A DNA stretch of 64,000 bases, from NCBI GenBank assembly GCA_020466095.1, contig CM035807.1, positions 59,057,037 through 59,121,036 of the forward strand, read 5' to 3'. The notes under the pieces were generated by a model. The model worked only from the letters and a program-made list of their open reading frames with translations. It was not told where the DNA came from and did not search any database. Positions 51,881 through 63,096 of the stretch are shown here, piece after piece (position 1 is the first letter of the stretch; each line of letters opens with the position of its first letter). Both the position numbers and the translations under genes were made by a program. Origin of the DNA: Chlorops oryzae. Its lineage: Eukaryota > Arthropoda > Insecta > Diptera > Chloropidae.

Positions 51881-52341
51881 CACTTTGACCCGCTAACCTC
51901 AGCTATGACGAACCTCTATCTCTAGAATCTGACAGGAAGAGCCTGAAAGGCACCTTAAACGCTTTAAAACGGCTCTTGTTCCAAGGTGACTCGGGATGAG
52001 GGATGGGTACAACAGCGAGCTTTATGGGTTTTCCGACGCAAGTTCCAGAGCGTATGCTGCAGCTGTCTATGTACGCACTGAGTTCGACGGTGAAGTGAAT
52101 GTTATGCTGATAGCAGCCGCAACCAAGGTCGCGCCTCTGAAGGGTGCAACCATTCCTCGTCTGAAGCTCTGTGCGGCTCAACTTCAAATTCTGTTCACAG
52201 ATTCGCAAGTGGTGCTGTGTTGGATTCGCAAGGAGCTGGCGCTTTTGAAGCCCTATGTAGCTAACTGGGTCAAAAGCATTTTAACGCATACAACGCCTCA
52301 CGTCTGGCAGCATATCCGTTCAAGTTTCAATCCAGCCGACT
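51881..52341 (+). pseudogene. BEL2 RNase H region, between roo-like and Transib insertions
   Basis: The + frame 51996-52341 encodes FSDASSRAYAAAVYVRTEFD and KVAPLKGATIPRLKLCAAQL, then, after an internal deletion, ILFTDSQVVLCWIRKELALL and HIRSSFNPAD. These are RNase H and the following segment of BEL pol. The frame before 51996 is shifted. The codon for the next residues lies beyond a Transib-like insertion at 54663 (CASRSISAAELVDHPLWWHG). Leaving out that insertion and one CGACT keeps the frame. Confidence 0.8.
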
Positions 52342-54662
52342 CACAGTGCTTTGTCTAGTGGAAATAAATCAAAAATTGTATGGTAGCGGATCCAGGCAAA
52401 TTTGGTATCGTTGTAAAGGAAAAACTTCCACTAGAAAAAGGCCAAAATATTTTTAGGAATAAATTATATTTGTAGGTGTTACATCAGTTCAAAGTTAGGG
52501 CTTTTTATCGGATTTTATATAAAAAAAATTATTGATTTTGAGCATTTATGTAAAACTTTTCTAAAAATTTCGATTTTTAGTCTATTGAATCGTTTTAATT
52601 TTTGTATTTTTAAGCTAATTTGAATAAAAAAATGCGATATTATAAAATTTATCGACAAATGAACGTTGATTTTTTTCGAGAGCTACAAATAATGCACAAA
52701 TTCACATAAAATTAAAGAAATTATCAATATTTGGAAGTAATTTAAAAAAAATCACCAAAAAACACCTTTTTAATTTTTTTATATTTTTTAGAACCATTCA
52801 TTAGCTTTCAGAAAATGTATAAATCACATCCCAGTTCGTCCCATTTTTTGAAATATGCGGTTTCAAACACTGGTCTAAATCATATTTTTAGTGCTGAATG
52901 AACCTGAAGTAAAAGTATGAGTACTTTAATGGTTTTGAACTCTGTTAGAACTCATAGTATAATTTTTATATATATCCAAGACCTCTACTTACTAGGCTAT
53001 GGAAAGATGCGATTAACCGATATTAATTCATAGTTTTCATAAGATTTGAAAGTTTTGTTTGACTTTGCAATGAAATCGCAAAAAAACTAAATTTTTAACA
53101 TAAAATAAGACTTCTTTGTGGAAAATAAGAAACATAAAGTTGGTTGCCCTACTTTTTAGCATTCCTTTTTAAACATATTCTCATAAACTGTATTTTATAT
53201 TTGTTCAAGTGCAACCGATATATTTCCTACCTGTTGTGGTTGCTAGTGTGGTTCGAAAAACAAAAAATATTTTCTCATTAGAAAAGGAAAATGCAACTGA
53301 CCTCTAGCTCGATATTAAGGAACATACGAACAAAAAATATTTTATTTCGGAATACAATAGCGCGCAAGTGTTGCCATTGGGCTAGATAAGAAATACAAAA
53401 TTTATAAGAAAAAAATTTTCCCAACTTTTTCTTATTTGTATTGTATTCCGAAATAAAATATATTTTGTTTTTAGAACCACCCTAATGGTTTCATATACGT
53501 ATAGAAAATTTTGTTTCTTTTCTTTCTTATATTCTTTTCTTATATTTTTAATGTTTATGTTTTGTTGACTGCAATCAGAACAAGTGGTTTTGCAAACTTT
53601 TAAATTAAATTTTCATTATCAATAAAAAATTTAAAATGTCAGTTGTTATAACAAATGAAGAATTGTTTAATTTGTTGATTGGTGCAGGTCAACGAGACAA
53701 AGCTAGTGTTTTATTTTCTTACATAGAAAAAAAAATTGATGTCGCTTCATGTGAGAAATATAATGTAAAAGAAAAATTGAAGTTTATTTGCCTTAAACTC
53801 AAAACAAAGTAGCTTGAGAGCGGTTACCGCAAAGAACACTTTTTGCAAAGAAATGCCGAATGGTTAAAACAACAAGCGTTGGAGTTTACTATTTCAGATG
53901 AAGTATTTAATGCATCAAAAATTATAAGATTCCAAGTATAATAATGTTATTTCAGCAACCTAGTACTAGCCGCGGTAGACCGCAAAAACAATTTGGGCTT
54001 TTGTCTGACAAAACTAAAAAAAAGGAAAGTGGCCGAATTATTAGATGAATATAGCGAGGAAGAATTAGACTTTGCGTTACAATGTGTAAGAAAAAGACGA
54101 AATCTTCAAGAAAGTATGACACAATGGTATGACACAATGGTATGACACAAAATAGAAAAATGAAATACTTCAAAAATATTAACGAGGAAGATTCTTTTCT
54201 TGAAAATTATCTCGAACCCAGTTGAATCAAATTTTATGAAATGTCCTTGAATGCTTTCAATAGCATACAAGGAATAACATTTATTTAGCAAAAATCATCA
54301 CAATGGCAAAGAAATATGGCGTCTTTTAGGGGCAAACATGCTCTAACAAAAAATATTTTTAACTAACAAGTATACAAAATTTTTGAATAAAGAAAACAGT
54401 TTTGAAAAGACAAAAGTACAGATAATAATTAAAAAATTTTGGTTTGGAGTTTTATTGAATTTTTTTATATTTTTACAAACATTTGAAAAAGGTGAATTTT
54501 CACAATTTAAACGCGATTTTTGACAAAATTATGACATTGACATTAAATTTGATTTCAGATTCGAAATCAGCGACCTCAAATTAACTAAAATGCCAAATTT
54601 CATTAACTTTGGACTACTCCTTCTATTTTTGTCCCACTTTTGTATGGAGACAAAGCACTGTG
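52342..54662 (+). mobile_element. Transib-like DNA transposon 1 (2321 bp), non-autonomous
   Basis: Ends are inverted CACAGTGCTTTGTC (left at 52342, right inverse ending 54662). CGACT is duplicated at 52337-52341 and 54663-54667. A 5-bp duplication and ends starting CACAGTG are the signature of Transib, the superfamily from which RAG recombinases arose. The first 1.3 kb is non-coding. A transposase N-terminal remnant starts at 53636. The catalytic core is missing. It interrupts the RNase H-to-integrase part of BEL2. Confidence 0.85.
53636..54125 (+). pseudogene. Transposase N-terminal remnant in Transib-like element 1
   Basis: From ATG 53636 the text reads MSVVITNEELFNLLIGAGQR and KEKLKFICLKLKTK, then a stop. 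In shifted frames follow EHFLQRNAEWLKQQALEFTI, and near 53957-54090 QPSTSRGRPQKQFGLLSDKT and AELLDEYSEEELDFALQCVR. A G-R-P-x-K...S-D-x-[ST]-K-x-[KR]-K block followed by a helical stretch is what I expect in N-terminal parts of Transib-type transposases, though I cannot verify it by search. No DDE motif remains. The copy in element 2 starts at 57369 and is shorter. Confidence 0.5.
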
Positions 54663-56070
54663 CGACTGTGCCAGCAGAAGCATATCTGCAGCGGAATTGG
54701 TAGATCACCCACTATGGTGGCATGGCCTACCTTGGCTGAGTGATGAGCAGATTCAACGTGACGCACTTGCTACGCTTACACCAGAACACGAACGCCAGAT
54801 TCTCGGCGAGGTGAAGCCATCTATCGTGGGTGGAGTCGCCCAACTGGAAGATTCCCTGACAACTCGAACCAGGACTGGGCAGATCATTCCCTAACTTGAA
54901 CGTTTTAGTTCTCTACGGCGGATTTTGCACGTGATAGCATATGTTGTTAGATAGCTACCTCGAAATCGCAGTCAACGGTCAGGCATCATTGACGCCAGAG
55001 AAAGAGATGCTGCGCTCACCCAACTTATACGACTCAAGAAACGTAGGTGTTTTGCCATCGAAATTAATTGTCTGCTCGCCTCTTTTAGCTTGCCAAGTGG
55101 GAGTGCATTGCTGCCATTGAACTCCTTTGTCGGCACGGATGGTCTCTTACGCGTTGGGGGCCGCATCGGTTACGCCGCTCTGCCCATCGATAGATGGTTT
55201 ACATCATCTGGCGCGATCAAGCCAGCTTGCGCTGCATTTAATCGTAAAGGCCCACCAAGATACACTACATGGCGATACCCAGCTTATGTTGAAAGTGTTG
55301 CGGTCCAGGTTTTGGATTTTGCGCGCTCGGCAGACTGTCCGCAGTTACGTGCAATCTTGTGTTCTCTGCCGTCGTCACAGACGATCCGCCCTGACTCAGC
55401 AGATGGCAGACCTGCCTTGGCAAAGAGTAAACGCGTTCCGGGCTTTCAAAATGACGGGCGTCGACTATTGTGGTCCTTTCACCCTTCGCATAGAACACAA
55501 GCGCTCGACCAAAACAAGGGCCAAAGCGTACGTGCTGATTTTCGTCTGTATTGCAACAAAAACCGTGCACATTGAGGTCGCTGAAGACCTGTCGGCTATC
55601 GCATTCTTGGACGTGTTCTCCAGATTCATAAGTCGTCGCGGCCCGTGTAGCGACCTGTATAGCATGGCATTCGTTGGAGCCAATGGGATCATGCAACGAG
55701 ACCTAGCTGCCTAGCATAGTGAATACACTCAACAGGCCATATCCAACCTGGGTGTTTCATGGCACTTCATCACTCCAAGTGCTCCCCACCAAGGCGGAAT
55801 CTGGGAAGCGGCAGTGAAGTCCGCCAAATATCACTTGGTCCAAATCGTCGGTGGCCAATCTATGTGGCACGGTCAGCTACTGACGCTGACAGCACGCATC
55901 GAAGCATGTCTGAATTCAAGGCCTATCGTGCCGCTGCATGATGATCCGGATAACAGGTTCGCGCTCACACCCGGAGGCTTCCTTATCGGCGCACCGCTGT
56001 TTGCAGCCCCAGAGTTCAGCATTACTGATCTGCTTGCCACCCGAGTTAAGCACTGGCAATGGTTACGGCG
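54663..56070 (+). pseudogene. BEL2 RNase H end and integrase
   Basis: Starts with DHPLWWHGLPWLSDEQ near 54700, the conserved end of the BEL RNase H region. Integrase zinc domain: HGDTQLMLKVLRSRFWILRA and CVLCRRHRR at 55270-55370. First Asp in TGVDYCGPFTLRI near 55455. The second-Asp segment is damaged near 55640-55690 (LYSMAFVGAN). The Glu block HQGGIWEAAVKSAKYHLVQI is at 55788-55850, and RFALTPGGFLIGAPL near 55965. Stops and frameshifts at about 54893, 55575 and 55714. Cut by the second Transib-like element at 56070. DUF5641 follows at 59573. Confidence 0.8.
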
Positions 56071-57368
56071 CACAGTGCTTTGTCTAGTGGAAATAAATCA
56101 AAAATTGTATGGTAGCGGATCCAGGCAAATTTGGTATCGTTGTAAAGGAAAAACTTCCACTAGAAAAAGGCCAAAATATTTTTAGGAATAAATTATATTT
56201 GTAGGTGTTACATCAGTTCAAAGTTAGGGCTTTTTATCGGATTTTATATTTAAAAAAATTATTGATTTTGAGCATTTATCTAAAACTTTTCTAAAAATTT
56301 CGATTTTTAGTCTATTGAATCGTTTTAATTTTTGTATTTTTAAGCTAATTTGAATAAAAAAAATGCGATATTATAAAATTTATCGACAAATGAACGTTGA
56401 TTTTTTTCGAGAGCTACAAATATTGCACAAATTCACATAAAATTAAAGAAATTATCAATATTTGGAAGTAATTTAAAAAAAAAACACCGAAAAACACCTT
56501 TTTAATTTTTTTATATTTTTTAGAACCATTCATTAGCTTTCAGAAAATGTATAAATCACATCCCAGTTCGTCCCATTTTTTGAAATATGCGGTTTCAAAC
56601 ACTGGTCTAAATCATATTTTTAGTGCTGAATGAACCTGAAATAAAAGTATGAGTACTTTAATGGTTTTGAACTCTGTTAGAACTCATAGTATAATTTTTA
56701 TATATATTCAAGACCTCTACTTACTAGGCTATGGAAAGATGCGATTAACCGACATTAATTCATAGTTTTCATAAGCTTATAAAGTTTTGTTTGACTTTGC
56801 AATGAAATCGCAAAAAAACTAAATTTTTAACATAAAATAAGACTTCATTGTGGAAAATAAGAAACATAAAGTTGGTTGCCCTACTTTTTAGCATTCCTTT
56901 TTAAACATTTTCTCATAAACTATATTTTATATTTGTTCAAGTGCAACCGATATATTTCATACCTGTTGTGGTTGCTAGGGTGGTTCGAAAAACAAAAAAA
57001 ATTTTCTCATTAGAAAATGAAAATGCAACTGACCTTTAGCTCGATATTAAGGAACATACGAATAAAAAATATTTCATTTTGGAATCCAATAGCGCGCAAG
57101 TGTTGCCATTGGCCTAGATAAGAAATACAACATTTAGAAGAAAAAAAATTTCCCAACTTTTTCTTATTTGTATTGTATTCCGAAATAAAATATATTTTGT
57201 TTTTAGAACCACCCTAATGGTTTCATATACGTATAGAAAATTTTGTTTCTTTTCTTTCTTATATTCTTTTCTTATATTTTTAATGTTTATGTTTTCTTGA
57301 CTACAATCAGAACAAGTGGTTTAGCAAACTTTTAAATTAAATTGTCATTGTCAATAAAGGAATTTAAA

Positions 57369-57561
57369 ATGTCAGTTGTTATAACAAATGAAGAATTGTT
57401 TAATTTGTGGATTGGTGCAGGTCAACGAGTCAAAGCTAATGCTTTATTTTCTTACATAGAAGAGAAAATTGATGCCGATTCATGTGAGAAATATAATATA
57501 AAAGAGCATAAAAGGAATAACATTTATTTAGCAAAAATCATCACAATGGCAAAGAAATATG
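57369..57561 (+). pseudogene. Transposase N-terminal remnant in Transib-like element 2
   Basis: From ATG 57369 the frame reads MSVVITNEELFNLWIGAGQR like element 1, keeps on through EEKIDADSCEKYNIKEH, then jumps over a deletion to AKIITMAKKY and is cut by the hAT-like insertion. Only about 64 codons belong to the Transib element. Confidence 0.5.
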
Positions 57562-57697
57562 TAGAGTCCGACCGAAGGTGAAATTTTTGGCCGAAGCCGA
57601 AGCCGATGTTCGGCCATTGGCTTAAACTTCGGCCGAAGACCGAAGCCGAAGCCGAAGCTGTAAAAAAAAAACAACTACACAACCAATTTCCCTTTTT

Positions 57698-58275
57698 ATA
57701 CCCGACACACTCTGTGTCGAGGATATATTGCGTTTGTGTGGTTGTGTGTAACACCCAGAACCAGTCGAGATAGACAATACAAAAAAAAAAAAAAAAAAAT
57801 AGAAATTATCAGCGTCACCAGGAGATTCGATTGTTCATGTTCGTCTGACTGGCCGTCTGTTGTATACAGATTTCTTATCGAAGGAGTTGAGCTATCTTGA
57901 CTAAATAGTATGCGTACTCACAGAGACATGAGTAAGAACAAGTTCGAGAATGGGCCCGATCGGACAATTTTTAGGGGTACCTCCAGTAATAGGGTCTGTC
58001 ACAAAAAGCCCAAAACCGCCTCAAAATCGTACTTTTTCGCAATATTTCAATGAAAGTTAGAATTTAAGCGTATATTTAAGACTCCGATTAGAAATTCCAA
58101 AAAAAATTGGAAAAGTGGGCGTGTCAAAGGGTCGGTTTTCACAAAGAATTTTAACAAATGTCAGTATATGGGGCCCCTAATGGCCCTTAAAACCACTTGA
58201 ATATTCTTTCTGAATGGTTGTGTGTTTTGGGCGTGGTTCAAAAATTATTTAAACATGTGTGTCTGTGTCGGGTAT
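57698..58275. mobile_element. 578-bp inverted-end repeat inside the hAT-like element
   Basis: ATACCCGACACA at 57698-57709 and its inverse at 58264-58275 bound a non-coding stretch with phrases common in fly dispersed repeats (gagaatgggcccgatcgg, gggcgtgtcaaag). No clear target duplication. Confidence 0.5.
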
Positions 58276-58480
58276 TTTATTGTCAGGCTCGCGTGACTAT
58301 AACACCTTTTTTTTTTTTTTTTTTTTGGTTTTAATTTTAAACAAATCAGTAAATTTTTAGTGTTTTAGTAACAGAAAACAAAACTACAATTCTCGTTACC
58401 AATTAAATAAAAATAACGTGAACAAACTTTTTTGCTCAAGATGATTCCCCACTTGGCAAATTAAGTGCTTTGACTTCCTG

Positions 58481-58647
58481 AGTCCTGTTCCATACTAGGC
58501 GACAGTCGCCGGAGACAAATTTTGTTTTAAAGGCGAGGGACGGTCGGAGAAGAGAGAGAACAGCACCCCCTCTCTCTTCCCCGGCCCTCTCTCTTCTTCA
58601 AAACAAAATGTGTCTCCGGTGACTGTCGCCTAGTATGGAACAGGACT
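58481..58647. mobile_element. 167-bp hairpin MITE
   Basis: About 45-50 bp at each end are inverted copies (AGTCCTGTTCCATACTAGGC then gacagtcgccggagacaaatttgtttt-like), around a pyrimidine/purine-rich centre. The whole thing can fold into one hairpin. No coding and no certain target duplication. Confidence 0.65.
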
Positions 58648-59572
58648 GAAGAAGCAAGGTTGTTTTTGCTCTAAAACTTTTTATCAAGAACAATTTTACT
58701 TGCTTAAAATGCTTTTTTATCAATCACACTTGGCAAGCGAAAGCAATTTACTTGTTAAGTTTTTTACTTGCCAAGTGGGCAAGCACCTTTAAAACTCAAA
58801 ATCAAATAGTCTTATATTATAGTTCAAAATGTTGTATATTGTACGATGCAATCAAGCAGTGGAACATGTATTCACCTCAGCAAAGTTAGTTTTTTTCTGC
58901 AGAACATAAAGGAATTTTTGCTGTACTTATAATTGGCTCACGAAGTAAATAATCTTTCGATTGAAAAGTAAAATATGTGAATGATGTGGTAATATACATA
59001 GTGAACCCTGTTCCTCATACCAAAAGAAAAAGTAAACCATTTTTAGAACTGTCGAACATGTGAGTCGCTATAGGCGCTATTTTAGAAAAAAAAATATATT
59101 CGGCTAAATCATCGGCCTTTTGTGGCCGAAGCCGATGCCGATGCCGAAGCCGAAGGTCATTTTTAGGCCGAATGTTCGGCAAACCGAAGCCGAAGCCGAA
59201 CCTTCGGTCGGACTCTAGAAATATGGCATCTTTTAGGGGCAAACATGCTCTAACAAAAAATATTTTTAACTAACAAGTATACAAAATTTTTGAATAAAGA
59301 AAACAGTTTTGAAAAGACAAAAATACAGATAATAATTAAAAAATTTTGGTTTGGAGTTTTATTGAATTTTTTATATTTTTACAATCATTTGAAAAGGGTG
59401 AAATTTCACAATTTAAACGCGATTTTTGACAAAATTATGACATTGACATTAAATTTGATTTCAGATTCGGAATCAGCGACCTCAAATTAACTAAAATGCC
59501 AAATTTCATTAACTTTGGACTACTCCTTCTATTTTTGTCCCACTTTTGTATGGAGACAAAGCACTGTGCGGC

Positions 59573-59876
59573 GCCTCCACCAAGAGTTTTGGGACTGATG
59601 GCAAGAATACTACCTAACTAATCTACAAACTCGCAGTAAATGGCGAACGCGTTAGAGGAACCTGCAAACGAATGATATCGTTCTTATCAAGGGAGAAAAT
59701 TTACCACCTTCGCATTGGCGACTAGGGCGCGTGGTGGCGGTTCACCCGGGCTGCGATGGACTCGTTCGTAACGCAACCATCAAAACAGCTAGTGGCCATC
59801 TGACTAGAACCGTTTAAAAGCTTTGTCTGCTTCTGGACTCCAAGGATTTGGAGCCGTCCAGCTCGACCAGGAAGGA
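59573..59876 (+). pseudogene. BEL2 DUF5641 C-terminal domain
   Basis: Directly after the second Transib-like element the + frames read LHQEFWD-like text, then NDIVLIKGENLPPSHWRLGR, VVAVHPGCDGLVRNATIKTA and LLDSKDLEPSS. This is the conserved C-terminal domain found after BEL integrase. It has a frameshift near 59620 and stops near 59655 and 59815. The gene ends at the 3' LTR with no env, unlike the roo-like element. Confidence 0.75.
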
Positions 59877-60085
59877 TGTATAATTTTCATGATGACATTT
59901 CCCCACGACTTGAATCGCCCGACTTACATTCGAAAGAGTTGATCTAAGAAGGCTCCAAAAAAATATAACAACGCAAATTCCAAGGTTTCTTTTTTCCTAT
60001 TTGTTCTCTTTTGAATTACTATTGATTTGTTTCTACACGAGTAAGCATCAAATATTAAATAAAGCATTTAAGCAGGATTACATAA
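59877..60085 (+). repeat. 3' LTR of BEL2, about 210 bp
   Basis: Starts TGTATAATTTTCATGATGAC and follows 39986-40196 with about 6% differences. Similarity ends at ...ggattacataa near 60085, about 25 bp short of the likely 5' LTR end, so it seems truncated or its end has decayed. Confidence 0.65.
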
Positions 60086-61500
60086 TCGACAAGCGACGTC
60101 GATATGCTTCTTTTCGTTTGATTAATGCTTTCTTCCAACCCGATCCAATCAACTACGAAACGGATTTGTAAAAAAAAATTTTATGTTTCAAAAACACTAA
60201 TTTGTATCCGGCAAGTGGCATATGAAATGACGAATTTATTTTCGTGATTTTCAATTTCAATTTGCCGTCGGGAAAACGTATATTTTGTGTGGCAATGACC
60301 TGTGTTCTTTCTAACGAGATTCAGAAAGTTGGCCAATAGCTTTTGGGAAAAAAGAAAAATAAAATTGAACCGTTTGTGTTTGAGGAGCGAGAAATGAGGT
60401 TTTTTTTTGTAGGGAAAATACGACAAAAAAACAAAAAAAAAGAGCAAAACACTGACTTCGCGCGCGCACTTGGGATATATTATATGAATATACATATATA
60501 AAAAGTGAATCACTCACATACGTTAAACCTTTTGTAGATGTTAAGGGTGAAGCAATGACTTATCCACAGGGCGGGGGGAATTTTATTTTCTTTTATTACG
60601 CGGCGCGAGGTCTTTCAACGGCTCGAAGGACCAATGTTTTTCCCGTTTAAGAATTTAGGAAATTTAGAAAAAACACACGAAGCTTTATAATTTAAATTCA
60701 AGACACTATTCTTTTTTTAGTATTTGTCTTTATACAACTCTACAAAGCTTCTGATAATTTAATATCGAGAACAAAAAGGAAAACTGCGTTGTCGGCGAGA
60801 GCGGGTGTAGGACGGAACGGGTTGGCGGTTGTCGATCGAGCGAGCCGGGTGCCGTCTAATGCACTCGGCCGTTGCCGCGTGGAAGGGTGCTTTGAAATGA
60901 GCCTGGAAGCTTCTCTGTCGCCGTTTTGCTTTGATTAAGGCGAGGCTTTAAGATCGCTGTTGGCGCAATCCTTTCGACGGGTTTAGATTATCGCACATGG
61001 ACGGTGTTGGTCGCATGGCAATCGACGGTTATACGTCGCACATGGAGAATCTGTGTCGCAAGGTGGTCGACACTATAGGTCGAACCAACAGTGGTCTTAA
61101 AGAAATCCTTTCTCTGGCACAAGTTTACACTTTAAAATTTATGCTCTAGTCGCCGTGGACTCTGGGTGGGTACGCACGTTAGAGTTGAGACAACAAAACG
61201 AGTCTGCCCGTCCAGTGGACTCTGCTCCGTTTTTATAGGGAAATAGTGCTGATCCTGCATTTCCCATGATCCGTGATCTCCGTTTATTTTCCGAAATTCC
61301 TCCTTGCATGTATCGCTTATGTTGTGATCGTATCACACATATCGTGAACCCACTGTGCTGAGCGAAAACAAGAAAAACAACAATAAACACCAACGGCCTA
61401 AAAAGTCTATTTGGGGCAGTTGAGTGCAAGACAAATAATGCATTCCAGCAAAATAAAAAAGAACTGGAACGCAAGTCCAAAGCGAGTGGAAGAAAGTTGC
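60086..61500. other. Unassigned TE-like non-coding stretch
   Basis: No protein family seen. A purine run cagggcggggggaat at 60567-60581 is followed by a GC-richer section (60780-61100) with repeated tcgcacatgga and gtgtcgca phrases, and by gtttttatagg near 61231. This could be an LTR plus leader of a further element, since a BEL-type gag follows at 61547, but no partner LTR is present. Confidence 0.35.
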
Positions 61501-61546
61501 GAAAGACGAAGACGTCAGCAGAAACTTGAGAGAGAAGACTCGCTCA

Positions 61547-62680
61547 ATGGAGTCCCTGGCCGCTCAACAATGGCTAAACACGCTGCAGGTCCAATTCGAT
61601 CGCTTCACGACAAACAATGATGCACTCATGTCCAGGGCAGAGAAAGGCGAACTAGTAGAGCACATTGCGTTGACTGAAAAGACGATTACCATGTACAATG
61701 CGTGTTTCGTTGCCCTGAGCAGGAGGGTGCAGCCAAAGGCAGCCACGGACGCCAGGCCACTCTCAAGTGTCGAAATGAAAATGGATATGCTCGCTATTCC
61801 GGAATTCGATGGAGAACTGCACAATTGGCTTGCATTTAAGGAAGTCTTCGAAACGTTGGTGCACAATGTTAGTTACCTGGATGCATACAAGCTGGGCAAT
61901 CTCCAAGCAGCGGTGGAAGGTAATGCCGTTTCCCTGGTCGGTGGCATTTATTCCGGAGGTTACCAGGAAGTTTGGAATGCACTGAAGCTGCGGTATGAGA
62001 ATCAAAAGCTCCCATCTGAGAAAAGTCCTCTAATCCCATGGAAGCCTACAAACACAATTTGGCAAAGAATACATATAGACTTTGCTGGTCCCATTAAGAA
62101 TTTCTATTTTTTTGTCATAATAGACTCCTACTCAAAATGGGTTGAGGTATATCAGACTAAAGAAATTACTTCGAACTTTGTGATAACAAAATTGAGGGAA
62201 ACATTCTCACGTTTTGGGATCGCAAATATAATTGTCAGCGATAACGGCAGACAATTTGTGCCTGATGAATTTAAAATGTTCATTAACAAAAACAAAATCA
62301 ATCACATTCTCACAGCTCCAGGTCATCCTTCGACTAATGGCCAAGTAGAAATATTTGTCAAAAATTTAAAAAAGTCTATTCTTGCAAATATAAAATCAAA
62401 TAAAAATGAAAATTTAGATATCATAATAAATCGTTTCTTAATGGATTACAGGAACACCAAGCATAGTACTTCAGATGAAACTCCTGCTCAACTGTTTCTA
62501 AGAAGGACTATTAGATCACGATTTGACTTGATTAAACCTCCTGTTCGTGTTCGCCGCCGCAGCTACGCAGCCGAAGCTTTAAAGCGCGGCGAATTAATCA
62601 ATCTCTTCTTTTTTTTACGACTTCGAAGTTCGAGTTCGAGCGACTTTTGGCCCTTCAACAGGAATCAATCGCATAAGTAG
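61547..62680 (+). CDS. Chimeric open frame: BEL gag N-terminal half + gypsy integrase core + LTR-encoded tail
   Basis: One uninterrupted frame from ATG 61547 (MESLAAQQWLNTLQVQFDRF). Codons to about 62018 match the BEL2 gag at 40376 almost exactly (FDGELHNWLAFKEVFETLVH, LRYENQKL). At 62019 the text changes to a gypsy integrase catalytic core: RIHIDFAGPIKNFYFFVIID (first Asp), IIVSDNGRQFVPDEFKMF (second Asp), HPSTNGQVEIFVKNLKKSIL (Glu), ending FDLIKPPV. From 62542 the tail is encoded by a new LTR (RVRRRSYAAEALKRGELINL). The three parts come from different elements yet keep one frame. It lacks the integrase zinc domain. It may be chance, or a formed fusion gene. Expression unknown. Confidence 0.7.
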   Translation: MESLAAQQWLNTLQVQFDRFTTNNDALMSRAEKGELVEHIALTEKTITMYNACFVALSRRVQPKAATDARPLSSVEMKMDMLAIPEFDGELHNWLAFKEVFETLVHNVSYLDAYKLGNLQAAVEGNAVSLVGGIYSGGYQEVWNALKLRYENQKLPSEKSPLIPWKPTNTIWQRIHIDFAGPIKNFYFFVIIDSYSKWVEVYQTKEITSNFVITKLRETFSRFGIANIIVSDNGRQFVPDEFKMFINKNKINHILTAPGHPSTNGQVEIFVKNLKKSILANIKSNKNENLDIIINRFLMDYRNTKHSTSDETPAQLFLRRTIRSRFDLIKPPVRVRRRSYAAEALKRGELINLFFFLRLRSSSSSDFWPFNRNQSHK

Positions 62681-63076
62681 TATCGCCCAAAAACGTTCGT
62701 GCGCGCTTCATCGCCCCCCAATCAAAAAATTACTTAAAACAAAAAAATCTAAAACGAAAACGGTTGAATTCAAATTAAAGAAAACCAAAAATCGAAAATT
62801 AGTGAACTTAAAAATTAGCAAAAAAGAACTCAAGTGAACTCAAGTGAAGTATAAAAAACCCTAAATCGCCAAGAAGGCAAATTTGTTTTTTTGTTTCTTG
62901 ATTATCCATTTATTATATCACCGCCAGGAAGGCGCAGAATTTAAAATCACAAACCCCAACCATATAATCCGCGTCGCGTAATCGCCGATCCATTAAACGA
63001 CCGACTCGGCACCCCCCAGGATCAGCAACGGAACAACAGGTACGTCTTCTTGCTTTCCTTGCCCCTCACATCAACA
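62542..63076 (+). repeat. 5' LTR of another gypsy-like element (535 bp)
   Basis: TGTTCGTGTTCGCC... to ...CACATCAACA, TG...CA, with gtataaaaaacc (TATA) near 62848. It ends two bases before a TGGCGATCCCGTGCCAGG primer site. It is inserted in an integrase fragment. No second LTR in the window, so the left edge is inferred from the end of integrase similarity. Confidence 0.55.
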
Positions 63077-63078
63077 TT

Positions 63079-63096
63079 TGGCGATCCCGTGCCAGG
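63079..63096 (+). other. Likely primer-binding site
   Basis: TGGCGATCCCGTGCCAGG follows the LTR end after two bases. It begins TGG as required and starts a leader without gag up to the window end. Confidence 0.45.

Larger units (their letters stand above)
57562..59217. mobile_element. hAT-like non-autonomous element (1656 bp) with GCCGAA-rich ends
   Basis: Inverted ends TAGAGTCCGACCGAAGGT and an 8-bp duplication GAAATATG (57554-57561 and 59218-59225), both typical of hAT. Subterminal zones (57575-57660 and 59105-59205) are packed with gccgaa/ttcggc hexamers, the sort of array hAT transposases bind. No transposase remains. Two smaller inverted-repeat elements are nested inside. Confidence 0.8.
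56071..59567 (+). mobile_element. Transib-like DNA transposon 2, carrying a hAT-like insertion
   Basis: Same ends as element 1 (CACAGTGCTTTGTC, inverse ending 59567), with CGGCG duplicated at 56066-56070 and 59568-59572. About 1.5 kb at the left and 350 bp at the right match element 1 closely. The middle of the transposase remnant is deleted, joining KEH to the ...AKIITMAKKY end. A 1656-bp insertion with an 8-bp duplication sits at 57562-59217. CGGCG fits the CGNCG preference described for Transib targets. It interrupts BEL2 between integrase and DUF5641. Confidence 0.85.

Noticed and set aside
52342..59567. CACAGTG heptamers as immune-type recombination signals
   Set aside because: They are transposon ends with target duplications. 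There is no gene segment array, and flies have no V(D)J system.
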